In this document: positions 8,111 to 17,042 of the stretch, in pieces
How the letters are laid out: the number at the start of each line of letters is the position of its first letter
Numbering within the stretch: position 1 is the first letter of the stretch
Assembly: GCF_000520515.1 (NCBI RefSeq)
Contig: NZ_KI914755.1
Location: forward strand, 5,010 to 58,736
Length of the DNA: 53,727 nt
Origin: Arthrobacter sp. H20
Lineage (GTDB): Bacteria > Actinomycetota > Actinomycetes > Actinomycetales > Micrococcaceae
Reading direction: 5' to 3'
Program-made: the position numbers and the translations under genes
The notes under the pieces: generated by a model
The model's database searches: none
What the model was told of the DNA's origin: nothing
What the model saw: the letters and a program-made list of their open reading frames with translations, nothing else

Positions 8111-9436
8111 CTAGTACGCAGTGCCGGTGGCTGGCGGAACCTGCCGTACCGGGCAGCCCGCTTCTTCCGGCTGCCCGGCTGGTATGGCGAGGTCGATGCC
8201 GTACAGGGCTTCAAGCGCAGCTGCGTAGTCCTGCTGGCGGCCTTCGGCGGCCAGTTCGCGGGCGCGCACCGTTGGCACGTGAAGAAGCTGGCGCACCATC
8301 CGGCGGAGCGCGAACTCCACTTCCTCGGCCGCAGCGGTGCAGCCGTGCTGGGCCCTGACCTTCTGCATCTCCGATTCGAGTACCTGCTGGGTGTGCTTCC
8401 GCAACGCGACGATCGCAGTGTCCATCGTCCGTGAGTCCTGGCGTTCCTGGAAGGTCCGGGCCGCGTCGGACACCAGTGAGCTGGCCTGGCTGAGCGCGGC
8501 AGCCTGCTCACTCGGTGCAGCAAGCCTGACCGACTCAAGGGTGATCAGCTCAACATTGTCCAATGAGCCTACCGCCGGGTCGAAGTCGTGGCTCAGGGCC
8601 AAGTCGACGATGATCAGCGGCTTGTCCACATCAGCGCGGACCCGTTCCACGTCGTCGGCTTCCACCCGGTTGTCGCTGCCGCTGCAGCCGACCACGATAT
8701 CCGCCCCTGCCAGGGCGACGGGCAGGTTCTCTGGGGTGAGCGCCTCGCCTCCACGGGTTGATACGAAGGCTTCGGCGCGGCCGGACGAGGAGAAAACCGA
8801 CACTTCAGTGCAGCCCTTTTCTTTCAGGAGGGCCATCGTGGCACCCGCGTAGGCGCCGGTGCCGAACACCACCACAGACTTGTCGGCAAACTCCCGGGTC
8901 AGCGACAGGTCTGCTGCGAGCTCCAGTGCTACCGAGACGATTGACCGGCCCTGACTGCCCAACGCCGTTTGTGCCCCAACATCCTTGGCGGTGCGGGAGG
9001 CCTCCTGGAACAGCCGGACGAGTGGGCCGCTGGTGGTGCCGTTGGCCTGGGACTCGATCAGTGCCCGGCGCACCTGGCCGGCGATTTCCCGTTCGCCGAC
9101 CACCGCGCTGTCGAGGCCAGCCCCGACAGCAAAGAGATGACGGGCCACCTCCTCGCCGGTGCGGGTAGTGAACGCTGAAGAGACCCAGCTTTCGGGGAGT
9201 CCTGACAGCCCGCTGATCCGGGCGATGACTGCGGAGCGTGCGGCCTCGACGTCGTCGGTGGAAGCGGCATCACAGTAGATTTCGAGGCGGTTGCAGGTGG
9301 CGAGGGTAACCGCACCAGAGACGGCCGGCCCATCAGCGAGCACAGCTGATGCGACTTGGTCGGCGCCGACGCTGAGTCGGGCGACGGTTTCCAAGTCCAC
9401 ATCGGAATGGGTTGCAACCAGAGATAGTAAAACCAC
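8111..9436 (-). CDS. hemA: Glutamyl-tRNA reductase
   Basis: First committed step of C5 tetrapyrrole synthesis: NADPH-dependent reduction of glutamyl-tRNA to glutamate-1-semialdehyde, the substrate of HemL encoded 8 kb away. The 441 residues are normal for the family. The catalytic cysteine is Cys48 in [11 protein letters not shown]; the substrate-domain string [19 protein letters not shown] and the NADPH-domain string [11 protein letters not shown] are visible. The C-terminal dimerisation helix ends in a Pro/Gly/Ala-rich tail. The start is GTG 9436. TATGCT lies 9 bases upstream, slightly far for the leaderless spacing seen elsewhere. It is divergent from hemE across 190 bases that hold an iron-box-like site. 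Confidence 0.96.
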   Translation of the reverse strand: MVLLSLVATHSDVDLETVARLSVGADQVASAVLADGPAVSGAVTLATCNRLEIYCDAASTDDVEAARSAVIARISGLSGLPESWVSSAFTTRTGEEVARHLFAVGAGLDSAVVGEREIAGQVRRALIESQANGTTSGPLVRLFQEASRTAKDVGAQTALGSQGRSIVSVALELAADLSLTREFADKSVVVFGTGAYAGATMALLKEKGCTEVSVFSSSGRAEAFVSTRGGEALTPENLPVALAGADIVVGCSGSDNRVEADDVERVRADVDKPLIIVDLALSHDFDPAVGSLDNVELITLESVRLAAPSEQAAALSQASSLVSDAARTFQERQDSRTMDTAIVALRKHTQQVLESEMQKVRAQHGCTAAAEEVEFALRRMVRQLLHVPTVRARELAAEGRQQDYAAALEALYGIDLAIPAGQPEEAGCPVRQVPPATGTAY

Positions 9437-9475
9437 AGCCCGACAAGCATAGCGAAATCTGGTTCAAGGACCTGA

Positions 9476-9494
9476 ATAGGTTCGCCTAAGTTAG
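9476..9494. promoter_or_regulatory. Iron-box-like sequence (DtxR/IdeR type)
   Basis: ATAGGTTCGCCTAAGTTAG between hemA and hemE. Against the palindromic iron box TTAGGTTAGCCTAACCTAA I count 14 of 19 matches, with the left half and centre best. A TTGACA immediately follows at 9495-9500 on the plus strand, so a bound regulator would cover a possible -35. Assignment is by eye only. Confidence 0.4.
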
Positions 9495-9540
9495 TTGACA
9501 ACAAGCGGGTTATGGAGCCCGAAACGAGGTGAGGTTCGCC
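9478..9540 (+). repeat. Direct repeat of AGGTTCGCC, 54 bases apart
   Basis: The 9-mer AGGTTCGCC occurs at 9478-9486 (inside the iron-box-like site) and again at 9532-9540, both in the hemA-hemE gap. The second copy is flanked by AGGTG and CACCT-like arms, giving a small dyad. It may mark two binding sites for one regulator. Confidence 0.4.
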
Positions 9541-9626
9541 ACCTTGCGGACCAATACGCAGCGGTTGGACTGCCCCGGCGCAGAGCGGGTTAACCCAAAC
9601 CGCCGGATCTTGGGCACAATCGAGAT

Positions 9627-10688
9627 ATGACTTTGAGTGCAACACACCCTCTGGTAGACGGCCGGACGTCGTCCTCGCCGCTCATCTCGGCCTACCGCGG
9701 CGAGCGACCCAGTCGACGCCCGGTGTGGTTCATGCGTCAGGCTGGCCGCTCCCTCCCTGAGTACCGGCTGTTGCGGCAGGGCACAGGGATGCTCGACTCC
9801 TGTCTGGACCCGGCGATGGCGTCCGAGATCACGCTTCAGCCGGTCCGTAGGCACGACGTCGACGCTGCCATCTTCTTCTCCGATATTGTCATCCCGCTGA
9901 AGCTGGCCGGCGTCGACGTGGACATCGTTCCTGGTGTTGGACCGGTGCTTGGGACACCGGTCCGGACCGCAGCCGACGTCGCCGCGCTGCCTGAGCTCAC
10001 CGACGAGGCGCTGGAGCCGATCCGGCAGGCGGTTGCCCTCACGGTAGCCGAACTGGGGAGCACCCCCTTGATTGGGTTTGCTGGTGCTCCGTTCACGCTG
10101 GCGGCGTACATGGTCGAGGGCAAACCCTCCCGCGACCACCTCGGACCGCGCACTATGATGCATTCCGATCCCGAGACCTGGGGTGCGCTGACCCGTTGGG
10201 CAGCTGACGCCTCCGGGAAGTTCCTGAAGGCCCAACTCCAAGCCGGAGCGAGTGCTGCCCAACTGTTCGACTCGTGGGCGGGTTCCCTGGGGCTGGCCGA
10301 CTACACGGCGCATGTTGCCTCGGCCTCGGGCCGGGCACTGGACTTCGTGCGTGACCTCGGCGCGCCGCTGATTCATTTTGGCACCGGGACGTCAGAGCTC
10401 CTGGTGGCCATGCACGACGTCGGTGTGGATGTGGTGGGAGTCGACTACCGGTTGCCCCTGGACGAGGCCAACCGCCGACTCGGTGGCGCGGTACCGCTGC
10501 AGGGCAATATCGATCCCGCTCTGCTGTCAGCGCCCTGGGAGGTGCTTGAGGCCCACGTGCTCGCCGTGTTGAAGGCGGGGTCAGCGGCCCCTGGTCACGT
10601 GGTCAATCTCGGCCACGGTGTCCCGCCGGACACCGATCCCGCGGTCCTGACCCGCATAGTTGAACTGATCCACTCGGTGGAACCGTAG
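9627..10688 (+). CDS. hemE: Uroporphyrinogen decarboxylase
   Basis: Decarboxylates the four acetate side chains of uroporphyrinogen III to give coproporphyrinogen III. The 353-residue length is typical. The diagnostic N-terminal signature PVWFMRQAGRSLPEYR and the second signature GFAGAPFTLAAYMVEG are both clear. ATG 9627 opens the plus-strand heme operon; CACAAT lies 6 bases upstream, a weaker version of the leaderless hexamer. hemY begins 2 bases after the hemE stop, so the two are cotranscribed. In the coproporphyrin-dependent pathway its product is passed straight to the HemY-type oxidase. Confidence 0.97.
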   Translation: MTLSATHPLVDGRTSSSPLISAYRGERPSRRPVWFMRQAGRSLPEYRLLRQGTGMLDSCLDPAMASEITLQPVRRHDVDAAIFFSDIVIPLKLAGVDVDIVPGVGPVLGTPVRTAADVAALPELTDEALEPIRQAVALTVAELGSTPLIGFAGAPFTLAAYMVEGKPSRDHLGPRTMMHSDPETWGALTRWAADASGKFLKAQLQAGASAAQLFDSWAGSLGLADYTAHVASASGRALDFVRDLGAPLIHFGTGTSELLVAMHDVGVDVVGVDYRLPLDEANRRLGGAVPLQGNIDPALLSAPWEVLEAHVLAVLKAGSAAPGHVVNLGHGVPPDTDPAVLTRIVELIHSVEP

Positions 10689-10690
10689 CC

Positions 10691-12142
10691 ATGCCGCACC
10701 GGAGCAGCGCACCCCGGACGCCGGCGGCCAAAACCGTCGTCGTGATCGGCGGCGGCATGGCCGGGCTGATCGCCGCCCGCGAGCTGGTCAGCCGCGGGCT
10801 TGCCGTGACGGTCCTTGAGCGCTCAGCGGGTTTCGGTGGCTGCGTCGCTGACCACAAGGTCGCCGGATTGAGACTGGACAGCGGAGCCGAGTCCTACTCG
10901 ACCCGCTCCGACACGGTTCCCGACCTCGCCCGGGAACTCGGACTGGGCGAGAAACTGGTCACTCCGAACCCGGTTGGCGCGTGGATCCGCTTTCCCGGGA
11001 AGGACCCGCAACACAGCTCCATGCCACTGCCCCGCAGCGGCATCCTTGGCATCCCGGCCGATGTGCTCGACCCGGAGATTGTGCGCGCGATTGGCCGTGC
11101 CGGGGCGTTGCGGGCCTCTCTCGACAAGGTGCTCCCGCTGGGCAGCCTGTACAAGGACGACGGCGTGAGCCTGGGCGAGGTGGTGCGCGCCAGGATGGGC
11201 GTGGACGTTCTGACGCGCCTGGTGGCGCCGGTGGTCGGAGGTGTGTTCTCAGCAGACCCGGATGACCTGGATGTTGATTCGGTGGCTCCCGGCCTTCGCA
11301 AGGCGATGAAGAAGCATGGCTCCCTCGGTGCAGCTGTGGGGGCAATGCGCGCTGCAGCCCCGGCCGGCTCAGCAGTTGGTGGACTGAGCGGGGGGATGGC
11401 CCAGCTCACCCGCGTCCTGACCGCTGAACTTCGCGCCAGCGGGGCGGACCTCAGGCCGGACAGCGACGTCCTCACCATCAACAGGTCAGGGGCAGGCTGG
11501 ACGGTCACCACCGCAGGGTCCGCCCTTGCCGCTGATGCCCTCGTGATGGCAGTTGACGGACCGGGTGCCGTTGACCTGCTGGGTGATTCCTTGCCGCGGC
11601 TGGTCGCCGACCGCCCCAAGACTGTGCCGGGGGTGGCCCTGGTGACACTCGTCGTCGACGTGCCGGAACTCGACGCACACCCACGGGGCACCGGGGTTCT
11701 GGTTTCTGCTGGGGCTGAAGGGGTCAGTGCCAAAGCACTCACCCACGCCACAGCAAAGTGGGCCTGGCTCGCGGAGCAAACGGGGCCGGGCTCCCATGTG
11801 CTGCGCCTCTCGTACGGACGAGCAGGAGAGGTAGGCGGCGAGGCGGCCGACGACGCCGGCCTCTACAGTGCAGCGCTCGCCGATGCGTCAGCTCTCCTCG
11901 AGACCAGCATCGACGACGCCGACGTGGTGGGTTGGAACGTTGTCCGCTGGAACGGAGCCCTGCCGCACGCCTCGGTGGGGCACCGGGATCTGGTGGCACG
12001 GGTCCGGGCCGCTGCAGCGGTTGAACGCAACCTTGAAATCACTGGCGCCTGGCTGGCCGGAACCGGCCTGGTGGCCGTTGTCGATGATGCCCGGGTCCGG
12101 GCCAGGGCGCTCGCTGACCGCCTCGCCCCGGCGGGCCAGTGA
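10691..12142 (+). CDS. hemY: Coproporphyrinogen III oxidase, FAD type (HemY/CgoX)
   Basis: Oxidises coproporphyrinogen III to coproporphyrin III with FAD and oxygen. Annotations often call this family protoporphyrinogen oxidase; the presence of hemQ here argues for the coproporphyrin substrate. The 483 residues open with a flexible stretch and the dinucleotide fold VVVIGGGMAGLIAARELV (16-33), the ERSAGFGG loop, and LRLDSGAESYS. The C-terminal FAD-contacting region contains the AWLAGTGLVAVV string, where homologs usually have GxG-G motifs. It is translated just after hemE (2-base gap). An 89-base gap with a 17-bp inverted repeat separates it from hemQ. Confidence 0.93.
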   Translation: MPHRSSAPRTPAAKTVVVIGGGMAGLIAARELVSRGLAVTVLERSAGFGGCVADHKVAGLRLDSGAESYSTRSDTVPDLARELGLGEKLVTPNPVGAWIRFPGKDPQHSSMPLPRSGILGIPADVLDPEIVRAIGRAGALRASLDKVLPLGSLYKDDGVSLGEVVRARMGVDVLTRLVAPVVGGVFSADPDDLDVDSVAPGLRKAMKKHGSLGAAVGAMRAAAPAGSAVGGLSGGMAQLTRVLTAELRASGADLRPDSDVLTINRSGAGWTVTTAGSALAADALVMAVDGPGAVDLLGDSLPRLVADRPKTVPGVALVTLVVDVPELDAHPRGTGVLVSAGAEGVSAKALTHATAKWAWLAEQTGPGSHVLRLSYGRAGEVGGEAADDAGLYSAALADASALLETSIDDADVVGWNVVRWNGALPHASVGHRDLVARVRAAAAVERNLEITGAWLAGTGLVAVVDDARVRARALADRLAPAGQ

Positions 12143-12170
12143 TCCCCGCGGGTCTGTGATCTTCGCGACT

Positions 12171-12187
12171 TTCTACACACAGTAGAA
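12171..12187. promoter_or_regulatory. Perfect 17-bp inverted repeat upstream of hemQ
   Basis: TTCTACACACAGTAGAA: 6-base arms, 5-base centre, 44 bases before the hemQ ATG and 28 bases after the hemY stop. It is too short and lacks a T-run for a terminator, so an operator is more likely. Regulator unknown. Confidence 0.45.
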
Positions 12188-12231
12188 CCCTAAATTTCGG
12201 TTTGTTCCTCACCGCGGGGCAGACTAGTACC

Positions 12232-12948
12232 ATGAGTGAGCAAACCCGCACGGAGCACACGCAGGATCCCTCAACGGCCACCGCAGGCGACGCCGCGGCT
12301 GAGCAGTTCTTCACCCTTTGGACAGTGTTCAAACGGAGTGCCGTCACCCACGCGTCAGCCACTGGATCACTCGATGCCGTTCTGGCATCCCTCGACGCTG
12401 ACGGCGTAACGCTGCGGGGCTTCTATGACGTCTCGGCGATGCGCGAGGACGCCGATGTGTTGGTCTGGTTGCACGGTGCCCACCCCGAAGCTCTGCAGGC
12501 GGCCGTCAGGAAAATCCGTCGGACAGGCGAGTTTGCGGCTGCCGAGATCGTCTGGTCGGCCATGGGGGTCCACCGGGCCGCCGAATTCTCGAAGAGCCAT
12601 TCTCCAGCCTTCTCCCGCGGCGTGGCACCAGCCGAATGGGTGTGTGTTTACCCATTTGTCCGCTCCTACGACTGGTACATCCTGCCGTCCGAAGAGCGCC
12701 GGGAAATGCTGTACGACCATGGGTTGAAGGGCCGCGACTATCCGCAGGTCCTCTCCAACACGGTCTCCTCCTTCGCTCTCGGCGACTGGGAGTGGATCCT
12801 TGCCCTCGAGGCCCCGGAGCTGGTCGACCTCGTCGATCTGATGCGTCATCTTCGGGAGACCGAGGCCCGGCGGCACGTGCGTGACGAAATTCCCTTTTAT
12901 ACCGGACGGCGGATTGATCCCGCCGGGATTGCAGAGGTGCTCCTATGA
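12232..12948 (+). CDS. hemQ: Coproheme decarboxylase (HemQ/ChdC)
   Basis: Final step of the coproporphyrin-dependent pathway: peroxide-driven decarboxylation of two propionates of coproheme III to give heme b. It belongs to the chlorite-dismutase-like superfamily. From ATG 12232 the protein has 238 residues. Key positions are visible: Tyr149 in YDWYILPSEERREML, matching the catalytic tyrosine of the family, and His163 in YDHGLKGRDYPQ, the proximal heme ligand. A TTG 10 codons upstream would add a non-conserved start and is not favoured. The stop overlaps the hemH start (ATGA), so decarboxylase and ferrochelatase are translationally coupled. Confidence 0.95.
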   Translation: MSEQTRTEHTQDPSTATAGDAAAEQFFTLWTVFKRSAVTHASATGSLDAVLASLDADGVTLRGFYDVSAMREDADVLVWLHGAHPEALQAAVRKIRRTGEFAAAEIVWSAMGVHRAAEFSKSHSPAFSRGVAPAEWVCVYPFVRSYDWYILPSEERREMLYDHGLKGRDYPQVLSNTVSSFALGDWEWILALEAPELVDLVDLMRHLRETEARRHVRDEIPFYTGRRIDPAGIAEVLL

Positions 12949-14159
12949 CCAGTCAGGCATTTCACCCGCTCGACGGTGTGGACGACAACGGTCGGATGAA
13001 GCCGAAGAATTACGACGCCATTGTGCTCGCCTCCTTCGGTGGACCCGAGGGGCAGGAGGATGTCATTCCGTTCCTGCGGAATGTCACGCAGGGCCGGGGG
13101 ATCCCGGACGAGCGGCTCGAGGAAGTCTCGCACCACTACAGAGCCAATGGCGGGATCAGCCCGATCAACTCGCAGAACCGCGCGCTGAAGGCTGCCATGG
13201 AGACTGAACTGGCCAGTCGCGGCATGGATTTGCCGGTGTACTGGGGAAACCGGAACTGGGCTCCATTTATCGCTGACACCCTGCAGGAGGCGTACGACGC
13301 CGGACACCGCCGGGTGCTGACGGTTACCACCAGCGCCTACTCCTGTTACTCGAGCTGCCGTCAATACCGGGAGGATCTGGGCGTGGCCCTGGTTGAAACC
13401 GGCCTCGACGGGAAGCTTGAGGTGGACAAGGTCAGGCAGTACTTTGACCACCCCGGCTTCGTTGAACCATTCGTTGAAGGTGTCACAGCCGGACTGGCGG
13501 GGCTCCGCCAGAAGTTGAGTGAGAGCGGTGCGGCCGACGCCCCAATTCACATTCTCTTCGCCACCCACTCAATTCCCACCGGTGACGCCGACGCCGCCGG
13601 GCCCCGCGTCGACGGGGAAGCCGATGGTGGCCCAGCCTACGCAGAGGGCGCCTACGTCGCCCAGCATCTGGCTACCGCACAGGCTGTCCTCGACCGGGTT
13701 CCGGAATCCACCGGTGTGGACTGGTCGCTGGTATACCAGTCACGGTCGGGTGCACCGCACGTGCCGTGGCTGGAACCGGATATCAACGATGCGATCAAGG
13801 ATCTCGCGGTCGCCGGCACCAAGGGCGTGGTGATCGTTCCGCTGGGATTCGTCAGCGACCACATGGAAGTGAAGTGGGACCTGGACACCGAGGCCCTTGA
13901 GACGTGCGCCGATCTTGGGGTCATCGCCGAGCGGGTGCCCACCCCCGGCACCCATGACAAGTTCGTCGCAGGGCTGATCGATCTGGTCTGCGAACGCACA
14001 GTCGACAACAACATCACTGACCGGCCAGCCGCAACCAACCTCGGACCATGGTTCGATGTGTGCCGGCCCAACTGCTGTGCCAACCGCCGGGGTCCCAAAC
14101 CGACTGTCGCTGCAGCCGATTCAACAGTCGGTCTGCCAGGGACAGCTCCAGCCTCGTGA
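12945..14159 (+). CDS. hemH: Coproporphyrin III ferrochelatase (HemH/CpfC)
   Basis: Inserts ferrous iron into coproporphyrin III, supplying HemQ. The 404 residues are longer than minimal CpfC because of an N-terminal 20-residue lead and a C-terminal tail. The catalytic His208 is in ILFATHSIP; SCRQY carries Cys138. The tail has a cysteine cluster, Cys373, Cys377 and Cys378, ahead of a Pro/Ala-rich end. Actinobacterial ferrochelatases are known to bind a [2Fe-2S] cluster with one internal and three C-terminal cysteines, so Cys138 plus this cluster is the likely ligand set; the C-x3-C-C spacing should be compared with homologs. ATG overlaps the hemQ stop by 4 bases and the end overlaps hemC. Confidence 0.95.
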   Translation: MTSQAFHPLDGVDDNGRMKPKNYDAIVLASFGGPEGQEDVIPFLRNVTQGRGIPDERLEEVSHHYRANGGISPINSQNRALKAAMETELASRGMDLPVYWGNRNWAPFIADTLQEAYDAGHRRVLTVTTSAYSCYSSCRQYREDLGVALVETGLDGKLEVDKVRQYFDHPGFVEPFVEGVTAGLAGLRQKLSESGAADAPIHILFATHSIPTGDADAAGPRVDGEADGGPAYAEGAYVAQHLATAQAVLDRVPESTGVDWSLVYQSRSGAPHVPWLEPDINDAIKDLAVAGTKGVVIVPLGFVSDHMEVKWDLDTEALETCADLGVIAERVPTPGTHDKFVAGLIDLVCERTVDNNITDRPAATNLGPWFDVCRPNCCANRRGPKPTVAAADSTVGLPGTAPAS

Positions 14160-15109
14160 CCCAGCCGTTGCGGGTGGGCACCCGGGCCAGCGCGCTGGCG
14201 CTCACCCAGACCACCACGGTCGCCGAGCGGATCAGCGAGCTCAGCGGAGCTGAGCACGAACTGGTGCGGATCCGCACGGAGGGCGACGTTCACAAGGGGT
14301 CGCTCACACAGATCGGGGGGACGGGTGTCTTTGTCGCTGCGCTGCGCGATGCGCTGCTCGATGACCGCTGCGATCTGGCAGTCCATTCGTTGAAGGATCT
14401 CCCGACAGCTGCAGCCGAGGGACTGTCCATAGCTGCCATCCCTGTCCGGGCCGACACCCGTGACGCCCTGTGCGCCCGTGCCGGGCTGACCCTGGCGGAC
14501 CTGCCCGACGGATCAACAGTGGGAACCGGGTCCCCGCGCCGCGCCGCTCAGCTTCGTGCCGCCAGGCCGGGACTGACAGTTATCGACATCAGGGGCAACG
14601 TTGACACCCGGCTGGGGCGGGTCGCCGGACTGACCGAGTCGGGTCCCGGCGATCTGGACGCCGTGGTGCTGGCCGCGGCCGGGCTGTTCCGGCTGGGTCG
14701 TGAGAAAGTCATTACCGAACTCATCGACCCGGCCGTCATGCTGCCCGCACCCGGGCAGGGTGCGCTCGCCGTCGAGTGCAGGTCAACTGATGCAGGAAAC
14801 TCCTCCTTCGCCGCTGCGCTGAACTCATACGACGACACCACCACCCGGTTGGCGGTCACCGCCGAGCGGGCGGTCCTGAGGCGGCTCGAAGCGGGGTGCA
14901 GCGCCCCGATCGGTGCGCTGGCCACTATTCGGGGCGGCGTCATCGGGTTAACGGCCGTGGTGTGCAGCCTCGATGGGACGAAGCTGCTCCGGTTGGCCCG
15001 TTCCGGTGCGGACCTGAGTGTTGACGGCGCCGATGCGGTGGGCGTTGGGCTCGCAGAGGACCTGCTCGAGGCCGGTGCCGCGGCCATCGCACCGCTCACC
15101 GTCGGATGA
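14156..15109 (+). CDS. hemC: Hydroxymethylbilane synthase (porphobilinogen deaminase)
   Basis: Polymerises four porphobilinogen molecules into hydroxymethylbilane on a covalent dipyrromethane cofactor. From GTG 14156, overlapping the hemH stop as GTGA, the protein has 317 residues, normal for the family. The cofactor-binding cysteine is Cys248 in LEAGCSAPIGA; the catalytic Asp81 lies in AVHSLKDLP; the arginine-rich GTGSPRRAAQLRA string (123-135) is the substrate-binding segment. An upstream in-frame start at 14048 would lie inside hemH and has no family support. Its stop overlaps the hemD start by ATGA. Confidence 0.97.
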   Translation: MTQPLRVGTRASALALTQTTTVAERISELSGAEHELVRIRTEGDVHKGSLTQIGGTGVFVAALRDALLDDRCDLAVHSLKDLPTAAAEGLSIAAIPVRADTRDALCARAGLTLADLPDGSTVGTGSPRRAAQLRAARPGLTVIDIRGNVDTRLGRVAGLTESGPGDLDAVVLAAAGLFRLGREKVITELIDPAVMLPAPGQGALAVECRSTDAGNSSFAAALNSYDDTTTRLAVTAERAVLRRLEAGCSAPIGALATIRGGVIGLTAVVCSLDGTKLLRLARSGADLSVDGADAVGVGLAEDLLEAGAAAIAPLTVG

Positions 15110-16026
15110 ACCCAGCCCCGTCACCGGGTACCCTGCCGCTCGACGGCGTCCGGGTGGTTCTTCTGCGCTCGGCCGAGAGGTCGGGGCCGATGATTTGGGA
15201 ACTCCACTCCCGTGGAGCGGATGTGCGGCTTCTGCCCCTGATTGACTTCGAGACCCCCGAGGATATCGAAGCGTTCGATGCTTCCCTCGAAAGCCTCGCC
15301 GGGGGAGGGTTCAGCTGGCTCGTCATCACCAGCATCACAACCATCAGGGCGCTGAAACAGAGGGTGGCCGAACGGGGATCCCACCTGACCGCTGCGATTC
15401 ACCCCGGCACCCAGATCGCGGCGGTGGGGGAAGCCACCGCCGACGCGCTGTTCGCTGAGGGCCTTCGTGTGGATCTGGTCCCTGGGCGAATCGGCAAGCA
15501 GAGTTCGGCAGCAGGACTGGCCGCTGCCTTCAGCGAGCTGCCGCCGGACGGACGCGTCCTGGTGCCGCAGGCGGATCGTGCCAACGACACTGTGGAGCGG
15601 CTACTCGCCGACCAGGGGTGGGACCTTGAGTGCGTTACTGCGTACCGGACCGTGGCGCTCCCGGCCGACCCGGCGCGTCGGATCACTGCTGGTGTGGCGC
15701 AGGAGCCAGGATCGTCGGGTTCCCGCGACTTACCGGCAGCCGAGACTTTGGTTGAGCTTGATCGGGGCCAGTTCTGGGCAGCGGCAACTGCTGGCGACGT
15801 TGACGCAGTGGTTTTCACTTCACCGAGCACTGTGCGCCTGTTGTCGGACGGAACACTGACAGACGCGGGTGGCTACCTCCCGGCCGGGGTCGCTGCGGTA
15901 ATGATTGGTGCCAGTACCGCCGACGAGGCGGCACGATGTGGCATCCCCGTCGCAGCGGTCGCCGCCGAACCCACTCCCGTGGGCATCGCTGACGCTATCG
16001 CGGCTGCGGTGCGGAACAACAAGTGA
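15106..16026 (+). CDS. hemD: Uroporphyrinogen III synthase
   Basis: Closes hydroxymethylbilane to uroporphyrinogen III with inversion of ring D. The 306-residue protein fits the two-domain HemD fold: an N-terminal strand LDGVRVVLLRSAERSGPM, FSWLVITSITTIRAL, the QIAAVGEATADAL turn, RVLVPQADRANDTVERLL, and the C-terminal DAVVFTSPSTVRLL and AVMIGASTADEAARCG. HemD sequences diverge strongly, so identification rests on these patterns and on position right after hemC (4-base overlap). A 20-residue insertion near residues 195-215 looks disordered. hemB follows after 33 bases with its own ribosome-binding site. Confidence 0.93.
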   Translation: MNPAPSPGTLPLDGVRVVLLRSAERSGPMIWELHSRGADVRLLPLIDFETPEDIEAFDASLESLAGGGFSWLVITSITTIRALKQRVAERGSHLTAAIHPGTQIAAVGEATADALFAEGLRVDLVPGRIGKQSSAAGLAAAFSELPPDGRVLVPQADRANDTVERLLADQGWDLECVTAYRTVALPADPARRITAGVAQEPGSSGSRDLPAAETLVELDRGQFWAAATAGDVDAVVFTSPSTVRLLSDGTLTDAGGYLPAGVAAVMIGASTADEAARCGIPVAAVAAEPTPVGIADAIAAAVRNNK

Positions 16027-16059
16027 TCGTGACAGGCTAGGCAAGAGAGAAGGAGCACC

Positions 16060-17037
16060 ATGAGTTTCCCCCACCACCGGCCCCGCCGGTTGCGGACCAC
16101 CCCCGCACTGCGTCGACTGACCGCCGAGCACAGGCTCAGCCCCGCCGAGCTAGTGCTGCCAGCCTTCATCAGGGAAGGACTCTCGAGCCCGCATCCCATT
16201 TCCTCAATGCCCGGGGTAGTGCAACACAGCGCCGAGTCATTGAAGCGTGCGGCGGCAGAAGCCGTGGAACTTGGTGTCGGCGGCATCATGCTGTTCGGTG
16301 TGCCCAAGCACCGCGACGCGACAGGCAGCGCGGCAGTGGACCCGGACGGTGTGCTCAACCGGGCCATCGTCGATGTCAGGTCCGAGGTAGGCGATGACCT
16401 GGTGATTATGAGTGATGTCTGCCTCGACGAATTCACCGATCATGGGCACTGCGGGGTGCTCTCGGAGGATGGAACTGTTGACAATGATGCGACGCTGGCG
16501 GTGTACGCCGAGATGGCAGTCGCCCAGGCCAACGCCGGGGCGCACGTCCTTGGCCCCTCCGGCATGATGGACGGTCAGGTGGCAGTCATCCGGCAGGCCC
16601 TTGAAGAGGCCGGGCACCAGGAGACAGCTGTCCTGGCGTACGCCGCCAAGTATGCATCGGCCTTTTACGGACCCTTCCGTGAAGCAGTGGATTCGCAGTT
16701 GCAGGGCGACCGGCGCACCTATCAGATGGACGCCGCGAACCGTCGCGAGGCGCTTCTGGAGGTCGAGCTGGATCTGGAGGAAGGTGCTGACATGGTGATG
16801 GTCAAACCTGCCATGAGCTACCTGGACATTCTCGCCGATGTTGCAGCACACTCGCCGGTGCCGGTCGGTGCCTACCAGATCTCGGGGGAGTACGCCATGA
16901 TTGAGGCCGCCGCCGCCAATGGCTGGATCGACCGTCGTCGAGCTATCGAAGAATCAGTCCTCGGCATCAAACGTGCCGGGGCGAATATCATCTTGACCTA
17001 CTGGGCCGCCGAACTTGCCGGCTGGCTGAAGGAGTAA
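16060..17037 (+). CDS. hemB: Delta-aminolevulinic acid dehydratase (porphobilinogen synthase)
   Basis: Condenses two 5-aminolevulinate molecules into porphobilinogen. The 325 residues are typical. The two Schiff-base lysines are Lys197 ([13 protein letters not shown]) and Lys249 ([13 protein letters not shown]). The metal region reads [15 protein letters not shown]: Cys121 and Cys131 are present but the middle zinc cysteine is replaced by Asp123, so this is not the classic three-cysteine zinc site; I recall the same in other actinobacteria. An AGAAGGAG element sits 5 bases before ATG 16060. hemL follows after 5 bases. Confidence 0.97.
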   Translation: MSFPHHRPRRLRTTPALRRLTAEHRLSPAELVLPAFIREGLSSPHPISSMPGVVQHSAESLKRAAAEAVELGVGGIMLFGVPKHRDATGSAAVDPDGVLNRAIVDVRSEVGDDLVIMSDVCLDEFTDHGHCGVLSEDGTVDNDATLAVYAEMAVAQANAGAHVLGPSGMMDGQVAVIRQALEEAGHQETAVLAYAAKYASAFYGPFREAVDSQLQGDRRTYQMDAANRREALLEVELDLEEGADMVMVKPAMSYLDILADVAAHSPVPVGAYQISGEYAMIEAAAANGWIDRRRAIEESVLGIKRAGANIILTYWAAELAGWLKE

Positions 17038-17042
17038 CAGAC

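Noticed and set aside
10894-11751. 285-residue open frame antisense to hemY
   Set aside because: Ser/Arg/Pro-rich translation without domains, fully inside a certain gene; a frame shadow typical of high GC DNA.
12171-12187. Inverted repeat before hemQ as a terminator
   Set aside because: A 6-bp AT-rich stem without T-run is too weak to stop transcription within the operon.
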